DNA of 64,000 bases from Talpa occidentalis (lineage: Eukaryota; Chordata; Mammalia; Eulipotyphla; Talpidae), in the NCBI RefSeq assembly GCF_014898055.3, contig NW_023601433.1, forward strand, positions 46,743,876 through 46,807,875. The letters run 5' to 3'. Within the stretch, counting starts at the first letter, position 1. Each line of letters starts with the position of its first letter. Positions 13,256 to 24,446 of the stretch are shown here, piece by piece. A program made the position numbers and the translations under genes. The notes beneath the pieces were generated by a model. That model was not told where the DNA came from and ran no database searches. It was given only the letters and a program-made list of their open reading frames with translations.

Positions 13256-13525
13256 GGCCTCCCTGGTGGCACAAGAGGTTAAGGCACAACCTATGAAGCA
13301 ATCCGCAGACACTGCAGCACGAGCTCAATCCCTGGCCAGGGAGCTACCCACATGGCGCAGCAGACCTCTCCTGACTTGCCCGCTGTTCCCCTCAGCAGTG
13401 TACTTCTGTCAATCTGCCTGTTCTGTTCCCTACTCTGTCTCTGGTGAATCCTCTCACTCCCCACACCTCTGGCCTGTACCCCAGTTCTTGTATGCATGCA
13501 TAAATAAATCTTTAAAAAAAATTAG
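13256..13525 (+). mobile_element. tRNA-headed SINE, older subfamily
   Basis: Sense copy with the variant head GCACAACCTATGAAGCAATC and a tail after TTGTATGCATGCATAAATAAATC. It shares the body (CAGACCTCTCCTG, TCTCTGGTGAATCCTCTCA) with the other subfamilies. Confidence 0.88.
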
Positions 13526-13853
13526 TCCTTTGAAAAATCTCACCATTGTATTATTTGAAATAATAAAATCAAATATTTCAGTACTTAACATCATTGACAT
13601 AAAAGATGTCTTTCTAAAATATACAGAAGCCTGACCTTTCATACAATGGAAACATAATTTAACTTTCTCATTAGATCTTCAGATCATTGTTAAGAGTATT
13701 CATTATTGACTATTGTAGTAATCCTGTGGTTAGTTCTTTCAATTCTTGTCACCCAACATTAGATTGCTAGATGATAATTCATGTTATTATTTTAACTGCT
13801 GAGCCCTTCTAAATTAGGCTTCTAATTTCCTCCAAACCAGCAAACCAAACATA
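13526..13853. other. Intergenic, no feature recognised
   Basis: AT-rich spacer between two SINEs; nothing seen in it. Confidence 0.6.
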
Positions 13854-13864
13854 AAGAAACTTCC

Positions 13865-14152
13865 AGGCCTCCCTGATGGCTCAAGGGGTAAAGATGCAAC
13901 CTATGAAGCTGTCTGCAGCCTTTGCTGCATGAGTTCGACACCACCCCCTCCAGCAGGCCAGGCAGCTACCCACATGGCACAGCAGACCTCTCCTGACTTG
14001 CCCACTGGTCCCCTCTGCAGTATATTTCGGTCCATTTGCCTGTTCTGTTCCCCACTCTGTCTCTGGTGAATCCTCTCACCCCGCCCCCCACACCTTTGGC
14101 CTGTATCCCAGTTCTTGTATGCATAGATAAATAAATCTCTAAAAAAAAAGTT
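13865..14152 (+). mobile_element. tRNA-headed SINE, older subfamily
   Basis: Sense copy with head GCAACCTATGAAGCTGTCTG. The target duplication AGAAACTTCC is visible at 13855-13864 and 14154-14163. Confidence 0.88.
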
Positions 14153-14575
14153 AGAAACTTCCTTGTCCACTGCTGGTGGGAATGTAAAATGGTGTAGTTG
14201 CTATGGACATTTCACTTGTTACAAACCCAAAAGAACTGAAAGTAGAAACAACTCAAGTTTCCATCATGAATAAACCTTGAGGGCATTATGCAAAGTAAAA
14301 TAAAACAGTCACACAAAGACAACTACTATATTGTACCACTATTATGAGTTATAACAGTCAAATCAGAGAGACTGGAGATGGTGGATTTAGGGAGAGGCAT
14401 AAATGGAGAAATATTAATTGGCACAGATATTTCCATTTTGTAAGATGAAACTGGAGATTGGTTGTATAACAGTGTGAATGTAGTGGGCACTATTCCAGTG
14501 TGTACTTAGAAATGGCTAAAATGGTAAATTTTATTACAAGTATTTTACCAGAAAAATAAATTTTAAAAGAGAAAC
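14153..14575 (+). mobile_element. Old L1 (L1M type) 3' end
   Basis: TCCACTGCTGGTGGGAATGT, then TGGAGATTGGTTGTATAAC and AAATGGTAAATTTTATT with an A-rich end, follow the order of the L1M ORF2 end and 3' UTR. Confidence 0.8.
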
Positions 14576-15030
14576 ATGCATTTATTCATTGAATAAATAT
14601 TTTGTTTGTTCCTATTATATGTCAGGCCCTGTTCCTGGTACTAGGATAAGGTTCTTGGGCCTTCATGGAGCTCACATCTGCGTGTATAGCATGTATTCCT
14701 CTGCAGTCCACCTAACAAAGTATGCAAAGTTAGGACATCGTATTTGAGAAAATAAATTATTTACCTAGACTATCTAAACCTGACTTAATCAGATAAAGAA
14801 CATATCTGAAGTTCGAATATCTTAATTCTAAAAATTATTAAATAGATAATGGTTCAAATGAAAAAATTGACATCTCTAACATCTTTGTGGTATATTTGAA
14901 ACAGATGCAAAACTAGGGGACCTGGGGTGACCTGGCCAGTGGGTCCACACTTGCACACTTAAGAATGCAGGACAAAACCCAAAATAAGACACATAGTGAG
15001 AAACAATAACAAGATTTGCTTACACAGAAA

Positions 15031-15128
15031 AAGCTGGAGAGGAGGGGAGGGGAGGGGAGGAGAGAGGAGAGAAGCGGAGAACAGGGGAGGGGAGAGCAGG
15101 GGAGAGACAGAGAGAGAGAGAGAGAGAA
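15031..15128 (+). repeat. Homopurine G/A-rich tract
   Basis: About 100 bases are almost wholly A and G on the plus strand, with repeated GGGGA units near 15043-15060 and (GA)n near 15108-15127. It could adopt G-quadruplex or triplex structure. It gives rise to spurious open frames on both strands. Confidence 0.85.
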
Positions 15129-15351
15129 AACCTGCTGGCTGGCACGTGGCCAAATGTCCTCTGTCCTACCTCAGTAGTGTCTGCAGGGCAGAGACTGAGG
15201 TGGAAGCTGAAAACACAAATGGTAAGCTGTTGTCTTCTCCACAGACACCCCTGCTTGCCAGAAGTTTAGTTACCAAAGAGGCAGCGGTTCAATTGTCAAA
15301 AGCCCCAACAGCTAAACTATCAAAACCCCAGTCATTTTCAAAAGCCTCAGG

Positions 15352-15682
15352 AACTTTTTTTTTATTATTTAAATTTTATTTTTATATTCCCCATACAATT
15401 ACAACCCCCTTATTTTGACCCCAATCCCTCCTTTCTCCGCCCCCCCCATAGTGTGTCTCTGATTCATAGTTGTTTATTGATTTTGATATTTTCTTTCTTA
15501 TAGTTATTCTTTTTCCTGGTCCCTTATTTAGGTTTTCTAGATTCCTGCTATGAGTGAGACCATCCGGTATTTTTCTTTTTCTTTCTGGCTTACTTCGCTG
15601 AGCATGATCCCTTCCAGCTCCATCCATGTTGCTGCAAATTGCATGTGTTTATCTTTTTTGAATGCTGAGTAATATTCCATGG
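15352..15682 (-). mobile_element. L1 3' end, 5'-truncated
   Basis: Antisense 3' UTR (CCATACAATTACAACCCCC) and the last ORF2 codons (frame with MEYYSAFKKDKHMQFAATWM, stop near 15537). An imperfect target duplication (TCAGGAACTT and TCAGAAACTT) brackets it. Confidence 0.88.
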
Positions 15683-15689
15683 TCAGAAA

Positions 15690-16437
15690 CTTAACTGCCT
15701 CATGCTCAAGCAGCATAACTGCCAAAAGCCCCAGATCTAACCCTTTTTCACCTGAGCTGCCTTTAGGTGCTCCACCTACTACCATCCCTTTGACTATGAG
15801 AGGCATCCTCTGGCTTAGAGGTTGTTTCTCACTGTTCCTATTACAATTTCCCCACTTTAAATTTTTGGCGTCATTGCTATGGTGAAGAAAGCAGGATGCT
15901 GTGCTGCAGTCTCAGTGGACAGTTTTCACCAGGGTTGCACTGTATTCAAAGTAAACAACAGCTGTTTTTGAGGCATCATCCATGTGTCGCCAGTGTGGAA
16001 AATCCTCCATTTCTAGAAAATAGTCAATCAGCACAAGCCAAAAAGGAAATAAATCTCAAAAATGTTTGAGAGGATTACTCATTTTCTCTTCACTTTTACC
16101 CCAATTCTGTCTAATAGTATAGCAAAAATGTATTTGTACACTAAACCTAATTCCAATATATTTGATTTATTTTTGCACAAACTCATAGGAGTGAATAACC
16201 AAGTGGAATTTCTGTTGGCTTTGTTAGAACTTTCTGTAAAAGCTCTTATACAACATTTGACCTATGCAGACCTCAGGAGCCACATCACAGGACAGTCTCA
16301 TCAGACTTTTGGGTAGATCCCCTTTTCTCAAGGTTCCCAAGATTTTGATCCCTGGTGTGTGGGTGGGTGGGTGAGGAGGAAGAAAATTGTGGGGGCAGGG
16401 GTAGGGACAATTCATAGAGCACAACTGAATTTTGCAT
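15690..16437. other. Intergenic, no feature recognised
   Basis: Mixed-composition sequence with a GGGTGGGTGGGTG run near 16362. No repeat family or gene recognised. Confidence 0.55.
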
Positions 16438-17415
16438 ATTGATTTTGTACCTTTAGCTTTCTCTGCCACTTTACTGCATTTATTTTTTATTTCAATAATT
16501 TTTAGTGGAATCTGTGGTTTTCTATGAATGTTATTGTATAATCTACAAATGGTGATAGTTTTAATTCTTCTTTTCCAATTTGCATTCCTTTTGTATCTTT
16601 CTCTTGCCTAAATGCTCTAACTGGGACTTACATTACATGATGAATAGTACTGGTGAGCGCTGACATCCTTGTCTTGTACTGGATCTTAGTGGAAAGGCTT
16701 TCAGTTTTTCTCCATTGAGAATGATGCTAGCTGGGCCTCCCCTGGTGGCACAGCGCTTGAGCGCTGGGTTGCGAACTGCCTGCAGCCTCTGCAGCGCCGG
16801 TTCGATTCCCGGCTGCCCGGCGAGGGTACCACACGGTGCACAGACCTCTCCTGCAGCCCGCTGCTCCCCTCAGCAGTGTACTTTGGTCCTTCTGCCTACT
16901 CTGCTCCCTGCTCTGGCTCTGGTGAGTTCTCTTACCCTCCCCCGCTTCTGACTGTACCCAGCGCTTGTATAAATAAATAAATAAAAATTAAAAAAAAAGA
17001 GAATGATGCTAGCTGTGGGTTTGTCATATATGGCCTTTATTATGTTTAGTTTTTGAGGGTTTTTATCTTATACGCATATTGAATCTTGTCAAATGTTTTC
17101 TCTGCAAATATTAATATATGATTTTTTTCTTTTCTTTTGTTGAAGTGGTGAATTACGTTGATTGATTTTCAGATGGTGGATCACCCTTGTATACTGCCCC
17201 TGCAATATATCCAGCTTGGTAATGATGTATAATTTTTTTTGATGTATTGTTGAATTCGGTTTGATAAGATTTTCTTGGGAATTTTTACATCTATGTTTAT
17301 TAGGGAAATTGGTATGTAACTTTCTTCTCTTGTGATACCATTGTCAGGTATTGAATCAGTGATCGTTGTCTTCATGGAATGTATTTCAAAGTATTCTTTT
17401 CTCTATTTTTTGAAG
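16438..17415 (-). mobile_element. Old L1 (L1M type), ORF2 RT region
   Basis: Antisense ORF2, with the typical antisense phrases CCTTGTCTTGTACTGGATCT, TTTTCTCCATTGAGAATGATG and TTTGTTGAAGTGGTGAATTA. It is interrupted by the SINE at 16734-16998. Confidence 0.88.
16734..16998 (+). mobile_element. tRNA-headed SINE, young subfamily
   Basis: Sense copy in the L1 above. A perfect 17-bp target duplication (GAGAATGATGCTAGCTG) lies at 16717-16733 and 16999-17015. Confidence 0.93.
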
Positions 17416-18149
17416 AGTATTTAATGTGCTAATTATGCTATCAAGAAAATACAAAATGCCTTTCAGATAAGTAATCAATTCCCACATAAAGCTCATTTTG
17501 AATGTGCGCATTAGACTAATCTACTCAGGATGTAGATTTATTTATCAATTTGGCTCCCTCTTGTGGTCAGTTTGCAAATTTTGTTAGGTTCTCGTACATA
17601 TTCTTGGGCTCCTTAAAGAGAGTAATTTTCACAGAAAAATTTTGGGGAAAAGTGATTAGCTGAAATTGCTTCATATAATTTGCTTTTTAACAAAGATTAT
17701 AGTTGTTCTTATTTTTGGAAAATTACTAAGGTGTTTATAAAGAGAGTTGACAGAGTTAATGTATACAATACAGAATACCCTATAAAAGTTAAGTTTCAGA
17801 GAAAAAACAATTTTTTACTAATATGTATAGTCCAAATACATTAATTTGGTGACTCTATGTATGTGTATTGTACTATATAGCTTGTTTAACAAATGAGTCT
17901 CTGAGGATCAAAACTTACAAATCCAAAGTCTAATTTTTTCCATTTTCTTATGTGTTATCCTTATTTTTTCATCAAGCTTTCCTCCAAGTAACCAAAAGAT
18001 ATAAAATTAGAGATTGAATCAGATAACAATTGATTTTAAGCTCCAAGGAGCCTGAGGTATCTTTATTTTATCATGATTAGGTAAAATACTCTGTTTATTG
18101 TGCTTTGCCCACAGTCCTTTACATCTCACTGAAGACGCTTCACTTAGCC
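17416..18149. other. Intergenic, no feature recognised
   Basis: AT-rich; no repeat family or coding signal recognised. Confidence 0.55.
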
Positions 18150-18275
18150 TCATATGGACCTGAATGTTTACAGGTGAAGAAATAAGGCTTCAAGTCACTT
18201 GTCCAGGTCACATGGCTATTATATGGGGAGCTAACTTTAATTCACATAGCCCAGCATGATCTCAGTCCTGTTGCA
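18150..18275 (-). mobile_element. MIR SINE fragment
   Basis: CAAGTCACTTGTCCAGGTCA, CATGGCTATTATATGGGGAGC reads as the antisense MIR core (family form TTGCCCAAGGTCACACAGCTA). Degraded. Confidence 0.65.
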
Positions 18276-18587
18276 TGTGATGTAAGAATCACATGCCTGT
18301 TTCTTATTTCCCATATTCCTCTCCCATTCTGATTTAATTGGACAGCGGTAGAGCCCAGCCTTGATATTAAAAAAAAAGTTATCCAGGTAATTCTACAGAG
18401 AAGACAGTGATGAGAAATTCTAAATGTGTCTTAGAGCAAGAGTTGTTTTCAGAGTGGTGCTTCTCAACCTGGACTGGTATTAGTGTTGCAGGGGCCCTGG
18501 GGAAAATGGGAATGACCTGTGTTTTGTGAGTCTTCATGCTAGGGTGAAATCTAAAATGAGACACACACAGATAAATTTTAGGAAGAG

Positions 18588-18680
18588 GTTTTTTTTTTTT
18601 TTTAACAAGGTGGTGAGAAGAGGGGGTGAGGGAGAGAGAGAGGAAGAGAGGAGAGAGAAGAGGAGCCAGGAGGAGGAGAC
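18588..18680 (+). repeat. T-run followed by purine-rich tract
   Basis: About 15 T, then GAGAAGAGGGGGTGAGGGAG and further GA repeats. A simple repeat that produces spurious frames on the minus strand. Confidence 0.8.
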
Positions 18681-19029
18681 TGACTGATGTATGCTGAATG
18701 CTGTCTGTTCTACCATCAGCACCATTTGAGCGGAAACCAGGGTGCAAGCCAGAGGTGGAGAAGCAAGCAAGTGAGGTCCACCTGTCTTCAGTCTTTTAAG
18801 GTCAACACTGTGGTCCTGATTTTTCTCTTGTTTCCTGCAATCTGTTCAGGAAGTTAGGGAGTGGAATGTGGAAAGCGTCACAATTTACCATTGAGTAGCT
18901 GTTGAATGCCACCCACTGGATCAAAAGTTGCTCTCCTCTGTTCTTATAAATGCCCCACACTGCACTGTGGAAAAATAAACTAGGATGTTTAAAAAAATAT
19001 TTTTTTAATGGAGAGAAATGGTGTATCGT

Positions 19030-19370
19030 TACCTTGCTTCAAGTGTTACTGCAAAGCAACATTAAAAGCTATATGGTATTGGCATATAAATAGATGAATG
19101 GGTCAATAGGCCAAAGTTAAAAAATCCATAACTAAATCCATGTTTATACATGTACCTATTTTATGATCAAACATGCATTAAATGAGGAAAAGACAGTCCT
19201 ATTGCAAATGGTGCTAGGAAAATCGGAAAGCCACATATGAAATAATGAAGGATTACTCACTAACATACACAAAAAATCCAAATGGATTAAAGGTTTAGAT
19301 AAAAGACCTGCGCAAAGAAGATATATAGAAGATTTATACTATACATTCCATGATATCAACAATAAAGATG
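19030..19370 (+). mobile_element. Old L1 ORF2 fragment, sense
   Basis: AAAGCTATATGGTATTGGCA, GCAAATGGTGCTAGGAAAA and AATCCAAATGGATTAAAGG are old L1 ORF2 phrases, out of frame. It abuts an opposite-strand L1 piece covering overlapping ORF2 sequence. Confidence 0.8.
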
Positions 19371-19955
19371 TTTTTTGTTGACTCTTGCCAGATGTTGATG
19401 TGCATTTTTCCCCCGTTCTGTAGATTGCCTTCTTGTTTTTATGATGGTTTCTTGAGGAACAAAAACTTTTTAGTTTGATGTAGTCCCATTTGTTTACTTT
19501 TGCTTTTGTACCCATTGCTGTTAGGGTTTATTCCCAAATACATCTTTTTGGCACATCTCCTGTAGTGTGTCCCTTATGTTTTCTTTCAATCACCATATAG
19601 TTTTGGTCCTTACATCCAGATATTTAATCCATTTGGAATTAATTTTTGTGTATGGAGTTAAATAAGGATCTTGTTTTGTACTTTTGCAAATGGCTATCCA
19701 TGTTTCCCAATACTATTTATTAAAGATTCTATCTTTTCTCCTTTGTATGGCCATAGCTCCTATGTCAAAGATTAGCTGCCCATAGTTTGGTGGGTTTATC
19801 TCTGGGCATTCTGTTCTATTTAATTGGTCTGAGTTTTTGTTTTTGTTCCATTATCATATTGTTTTGATTCCTGCAGTTCTGTAATATAGTTGAAGTCAGG
19901 AAGTGTGACACTTCCATTTTTCTCATTTTCTCTCAATGTAATACCATGAAACATC
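19371..19955 (-). mobile_element. Old L1 ORF2 fragment, antisense
   Basis: Antisense ORF2: GTAGTCCCATTTGTTTACTT, TCCATTTGGAATTAATTTTTG, GGTTTATCTCTGGGCATTCT. Heavily mutated. Confidence 0.85.
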
Positions 19956-20254
19956 CTGGACCAGTGGTTCAAACTTCTGTAAGTCTTAGATATCAGTTCT
20001 GACTGAGGGTCTTCAAATAGGGAAGACAAATCCTTATCTGGACCAGTGTCTTTTGCTATCAGAAGGCATCCTGTCCCTTCCAGTATGGATGGAGCCCTGT
20101 GTAGCTGAAGTTGATTTATCTTATAGAGGTTGGCTGGTCTCCTTAGAAACCATGATCTTAAGTTTTACCAAAGTGCCAATTAAGGAGATACAGTGTTGGT
20201 GCTGGCACATTGGATATTCAGTTGCAAAGTTGTTAGATCAGTTCTGACAAGTGG

Positions 20255-20760
20255 GTGTACTAGTTCCTTATTGCTATACAACACCCCCAAACTTTAGTTA
20301 CTTAAATCAACATTTATTATCTCAGAATTTCTGAGAATCAAGAATCCAATTCTGGCTTAATTGGGTCCTCTATCTCAGTCTCTCACAGGGTTGCAATCGA
20401 GATATTGACCAGACTGTAGTCACCTGAACTTGAAAGGAGAAAGATCTGCTTCTGAGTTTATTGAAAAGGATAACTTTCTGTGTACTCTACATGCTGCCCA
20501 TGAATTATGAATGTTTTCCTCATTGGCTATTGGAAACACATGGGTGGGCTTTGAGACTTACCTGTTCCTTCTCGTGGTTCTTCTCTCAGAATGGGTTAAA
20601 TATGGGCATGAGCCTACCTGTCAGTACACAGGGACTTGAGAAAAGCCCTTAAGATCTGGGCTGCTCTCTATGCAGCTCTCTCCTCTGGGAACGCTGACCA
20701 ACTTGGGCTTCACTGAACCTCAACCCTGTCTTCTCAACTAAGGGACCACTGAATCCTCTG
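20255..20760 (+). mobile_element. Probable MaLR/MLT1-type LTR remnant
   Basis: TAGTTCCTTATTGCTATACA, ATCAACATTTATTATCTCAG, AATTGGGTCCTCTATCTCAG and TCACAGGGTTGCAATCGAGA follow the order of a common ancient mammalian LTR-type repeat. The family name is from memory; the 3' half is less clear. Confidence 0.4.
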
Positions 20761-21017
20761 TGCACATTGGTCTTGAAAACTCCTCCCAAGAAAGTATGCT
20801 GAGGCAATTGAGAGCTCACTTTGCATGTCTTCCTTTTCTTGTGGATCCCTGTCGTATGCTATGGAAAACCAATTATTTCTGTGTTGTTGTTGTTTTTAGT
20901 TTTTTTTCCTCATTCCTGTTATTCTGCCATAGGGAGAAGGAAAGGTCTCCAGTACCCTCTTGGCAGTCAGTATCGCCAGACATCTTAATTTACAGAATAT
21001 CTCATGATCTTAAGTTT

Positions 21018-21313
21018 TTTTTTTTATAGAGGCATGTTTTATTTGTTTGTTTGTTTGTTTTGTTTATACATGCACTGGGTACAGTCAGAAGCGCGGGAGG
21101 GTGGGAGAATTCACCAGAGCCAGAGCGGGGAGCAGAGCAGGCAGAAGGACCGAAGTACACTGCTGAGGGGAGCAGCGGGCGGCAGGAGAGGTCTGCGCGC
21201 CTTGTGGGACCCTCCTCCGGTGGCCGGGGAGCAGCCGGGGATCGAACCGGCGCCGCAGAGGCCGCGGGCAGCTTCGCAACCCAGCGCTCAACCGCTGCGC
21301 CACCGGGGAGGCC
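21018..21313 (-). mobile_element. tRNA-headed SINE, young, with CATGCCTCTA tail
   Basis: Antisense copy with a perfect 15-bp target duplication CATGATCTTAAGTTT (21003-21017 and 21314-21328). It has an (AAAC)n tail then ACATGCCTCTA before the final A-run (antisense at 21027-21037). Confidence 0.93.
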
Positions 21314-21328
21314 CATGATCTTAAGTTT

Positions 21329-22200
21329 TACTTCATTACTCATGAGGTAAACTGGTTTCATATGCTTATTGGTTACAAATTTCTTCTATGTAGTACTTAT
21401 TATGTCTTCTGTTCATTCTTCTTTTGGGTTAACTTTTCTTTGATATATTCTTTATATATTTTGGATACTCTTAATTATAAGTTTTGAAAAAATAGTTCAT
21501 TTGTTTCATATTTTCACTTAAAAAACCAGAAACCCTTGATTTAAATGTCAAATTTAGCAATCTTTTGTTTTATGGTTAAATCTATTTGCATCTTGTTTAA
21601 GGAGACATTCACATTCACTACTCTAAGATCAGGAAGACATTCTCCTACCTGATCTTCTGATAGTTTGCATCACACATTCAAGTCTTAGTCCAAAGGAATT
21701 GATCTGCATATATGTTGTGAAGTAGCTGCTTCATTTTTTTTACATGTGAATAACCAATTACCTAGCACCATTGATGAAGCATGCTTCCTTTGCCTTGTTC
21801 TAAACCCACCTCTACATCCTGGAGGTTTAGATGTTGTTTATGCTCTCATGGTGACTTATCTGTCTTGTGTTTAAGTGACCTCAGTGGGATAGTGATCCTA
21901 GAGCCCTCCATGTCAAAATTAAACTTTCTTCTACTGCAGCTCTGCTTAATGCCCTTCTCCACCTAGAAACAGAGTCAGGTATTTGAGGCCACACTGGTTA
22001 AATGTAAGTGTCACAATAGCAGTAGAACTGCAGATTTGCCTCACCCAAGGACACCTTCATGATGGTCCTGCTCTAATCCAGCTTGCATTTCCTTTCAGAG
22101 GTGGCCCTTGGAGAATGTGGGGTAGACATCTCCAGGGGCTATTGACCCTTAGTAAATATTAATAAACACAGACCATTTTCTGTAAATTTACATTTAAGGG
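21329..22200. other. Intergenic, no feature recognised
   Basis: No repeat or gene assigned; part near 21340-21520 is T-rich and may be old L1. Confidence 0.5.
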
Positions 22201-22216
22201 TGTGTGTATAATTTTT

Positions 22217-22490
22217 TTTTAAAGATTTATTTTTATTTATTTATACAAGCACTGGGTACAGTCACAAGTGCCGGAGGGTGAGAGAATTCACCAGAGCCAG
22301 AGTGGGGAGCAGAGCAGGCAGAAGGACCAAAGTACACTGCTGAGGGGAGCAGCGGGCTGCAGGAGAGGTCTGCGCGCCATGTGGGACCCTCCTCCGGTGG
22401 CCGGGGAGCAGCCGGGATCGAACCAGCGCTGCAGAGGCTGTGGGCAGCTTCACAACCCAGCGCTCAACCGCTGCGCCACCAGGGAGGCCC
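22217..22490 (-). mobile_element. tRNA-headed SINE, young subfamily
   Basis: Antisense copy; target duplication TGTGTGTATAATTTTT at 22201-22216 and 22491-22506. Confidence 0.93.
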
Positions 22491-22688
22491 TGTGTGTATA
22501 ATTTTTGTAAACCCTCTGGGGCCATATTTTGCATAGTGCTATACTTTTCTTTTTTTTTGCAAACATGTATTGGAAAACATTCCTTGTTGGTGTCATTCTT
22601 ATGTACTTTTGATATTATAATTATATGTAATATCCTGAATGCATGCCAAGTTACTTAACCATTTGTGTACTGTGTTAAAAGAACAGAA

Positions 22689-22945
22689 GGGGCTTCCTTG
22701 TGACCTAGGAGTTAAGTCTTAGCACTACCACCACTACAGCCTGAGTTCGATCTCCAGCCATGGAACGAACCCACATGCACAGCAGACCTCTCCTGTTTCA
22801 CCTGCTGCTCCCCTTAGCAGTGTATTTCAGTAAATTCACCAGTTCTGTTCCCCCATCTGTCTCTGATGAATTCTCTCATCCCCTGCACTTCTGACCTACA
22901 CTCCAGTTTCACACAAAAATAAATATTTAAAAAATAATAAAATAA
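22689..22945 (+). mobile_element. tRNA-headed SINE, older divergent copy
   Basis: Sense copy with head GTTAAGTCTTAGCACTACCA, the most diverged in the window, but it keeps CAGCAGACCTCTCCTG, TTAGCAGTGTATTTCAG and TCTCTGATGAATTCTCTCA. Confidence 0.82.
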
Positions 22946-23291
22946 CAGAGGACCCACAACACTTTACAGGTCTCTAGGAGAAATGAACAGGGTATTATTT
23001 TAAGTTTAGAAACTAGGAAGATAAGAAAAATAAGTTAGACCAATTTCCCAGTGCTTGAATAACCAGAACTAGATATACTGTCACCCAAAGTGACAGATTA
23101 GCAAGTGTTTTAAACATATTAGCAAATGTCTAGGAGGCTAGAGAAGGGTCACACACCTGTTCCTCTCTTCTTCCAGATTCTTTACATAAAGGGCAGCTCC
23201 TCAGCTTACACAGGTGAGGGATCTTAATCTAAAGTCCATGAGATGGTTTAAGGGCATCTTTCAAATCCAGGAAGTTATATGGAAATTATAT

Positions 23292-23315
23292 AACACACAC
23301 ACACACACACACACA
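23292..23315 (+). repeat. (CA)n microsatellite
   Basis: About 12 CA units. Confidence 0.95.
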
Positions 23316-23686
23316 GTTTTCTTCTTGGATGATTTTTTCCCCAAACAGGGCAAAGAAGCCTGATATGAGTGCTTCCCTCTACTTAGACACCTGTGTGGCC
23401 CATTACATTCCATTTTCAGAGGACACTGGTAGTGCCTAAATACAGTATCCAGTGACAGTTAATTAGGTCATCCATAAATGTCTTGCACAACAATAAACTG
23501 TTAGTGTTGTAATTGAGAGTGTAGTGATTCTTTAACCTACTGATAAAACACAAAGCACGAGGAAAATACCTTGGTTGGAGAACACACAGTGTGTCTCAAT
23601 ATTGCCTGTCAGTTAAGTTTGAAGGTTATCTTCTTAGACTGCTATGGTTAGGCATAAATAATTTGGTATCTCTTCACTTATATTTC

Positions 23687-24000
23687 TTTTTCTTTTTTTT
23701 TTAGAGGCATGTTTTATTTATTTGTTTGTTTGTTTGTTTGTTTTTGTTTTTATACAAGCACTGGGTACAGTCAGAAGCGTGGGAGGGTGAGAGAATTCAC
23801 CCGAGCCAGAGCAGGGAGCAGAGCAGGCAGAAGGACGGAAGTACACTGCTGAGGGGAGCAGAGGGCGGCAGGAGATGTCTGCGCGCCATGTGGGACCCTC
23901 CTCCGGTGGCCGGGGAGCAGCCGGGGATCGAACCGGCGCAGCAGAGGCTGCGGGCAGCTTCTCAACCCAGCGCTCAACCGCTGCGCCACCAGGGAGGCCC
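23687..24000 (-). mobile_element. tRNA-headed SINE, young, with CATGCCTCTA tail
   Basis: Antisense copy; 16-bp target duplication TCTTCACTTATATTTC (23671-23686 and 24001-24016). Antisense tail motif at 23702-23712. Confidence 0.93.
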
Positions 24001-24364
24001 TCTTCACTTATATTTCATTTCACTTAATGGAGCTTGCCCTATGGCTACAGGAGTCATTGCCAGCAATTGGGGGGTCAAATTCACATGGTGTTACTACTAT
24101 TATTATACACATGATTTCTAGTGTAGAATTTAATGCATAAAATTGCAGAGTAAGAGCTTGATGTGTACATTATTCTTTCCTGTTACTCTAAATTGTCATC
24201 ACCAAATATATCAAGCACTAGAGTTAGCGATTATATAAAGAGACAAAACACCCCTATAAAAATATTCATATAATTTATTTAAACCATGAAGGTTTTGCCT
24301 TAAGCCCAAATTTCCATCCCACTTCTATTATTTAATAACCTAACAATGCATTAAGGTCATTTAG

Positions 24365-24446
24365 GGTCCACCATTCAAGTACTGACCATGCCAGACCCTG
24401 CTTAGCTTCTAAGATCAGGAGTGTTCAGGGTGGTATGGCCATAGAT
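24365..24446 (-). pseudogene. 5S rRNA pseudogene
   Basis: The minus strand reads ATGGCCATACCACCCTGAAC, then after an internal deletion of about a dozen bases TCTTAGAAGCTAAGCAGGG, and TCAGTACTTGAATGGTGGACC. These are the 5S rRNA landmarks (family GGCCATACCACCCTGAACGC, GGAAGCTAAGCAGGGTC, TAGTACTTGGATGGGAGACC). About 82 of roughly 120 nt remain and the 3' third is missing, so it is non-functional. It could also be the 5S head of an old 5S-type SINE. Confidence 0.82.

Noticed and set aside
14996..15418. 140-codon open frame over the purine tract
   Set aside because: Low-complexity Arg/Gly/Glu reading of GA repeats that then runs into L1 sequence.
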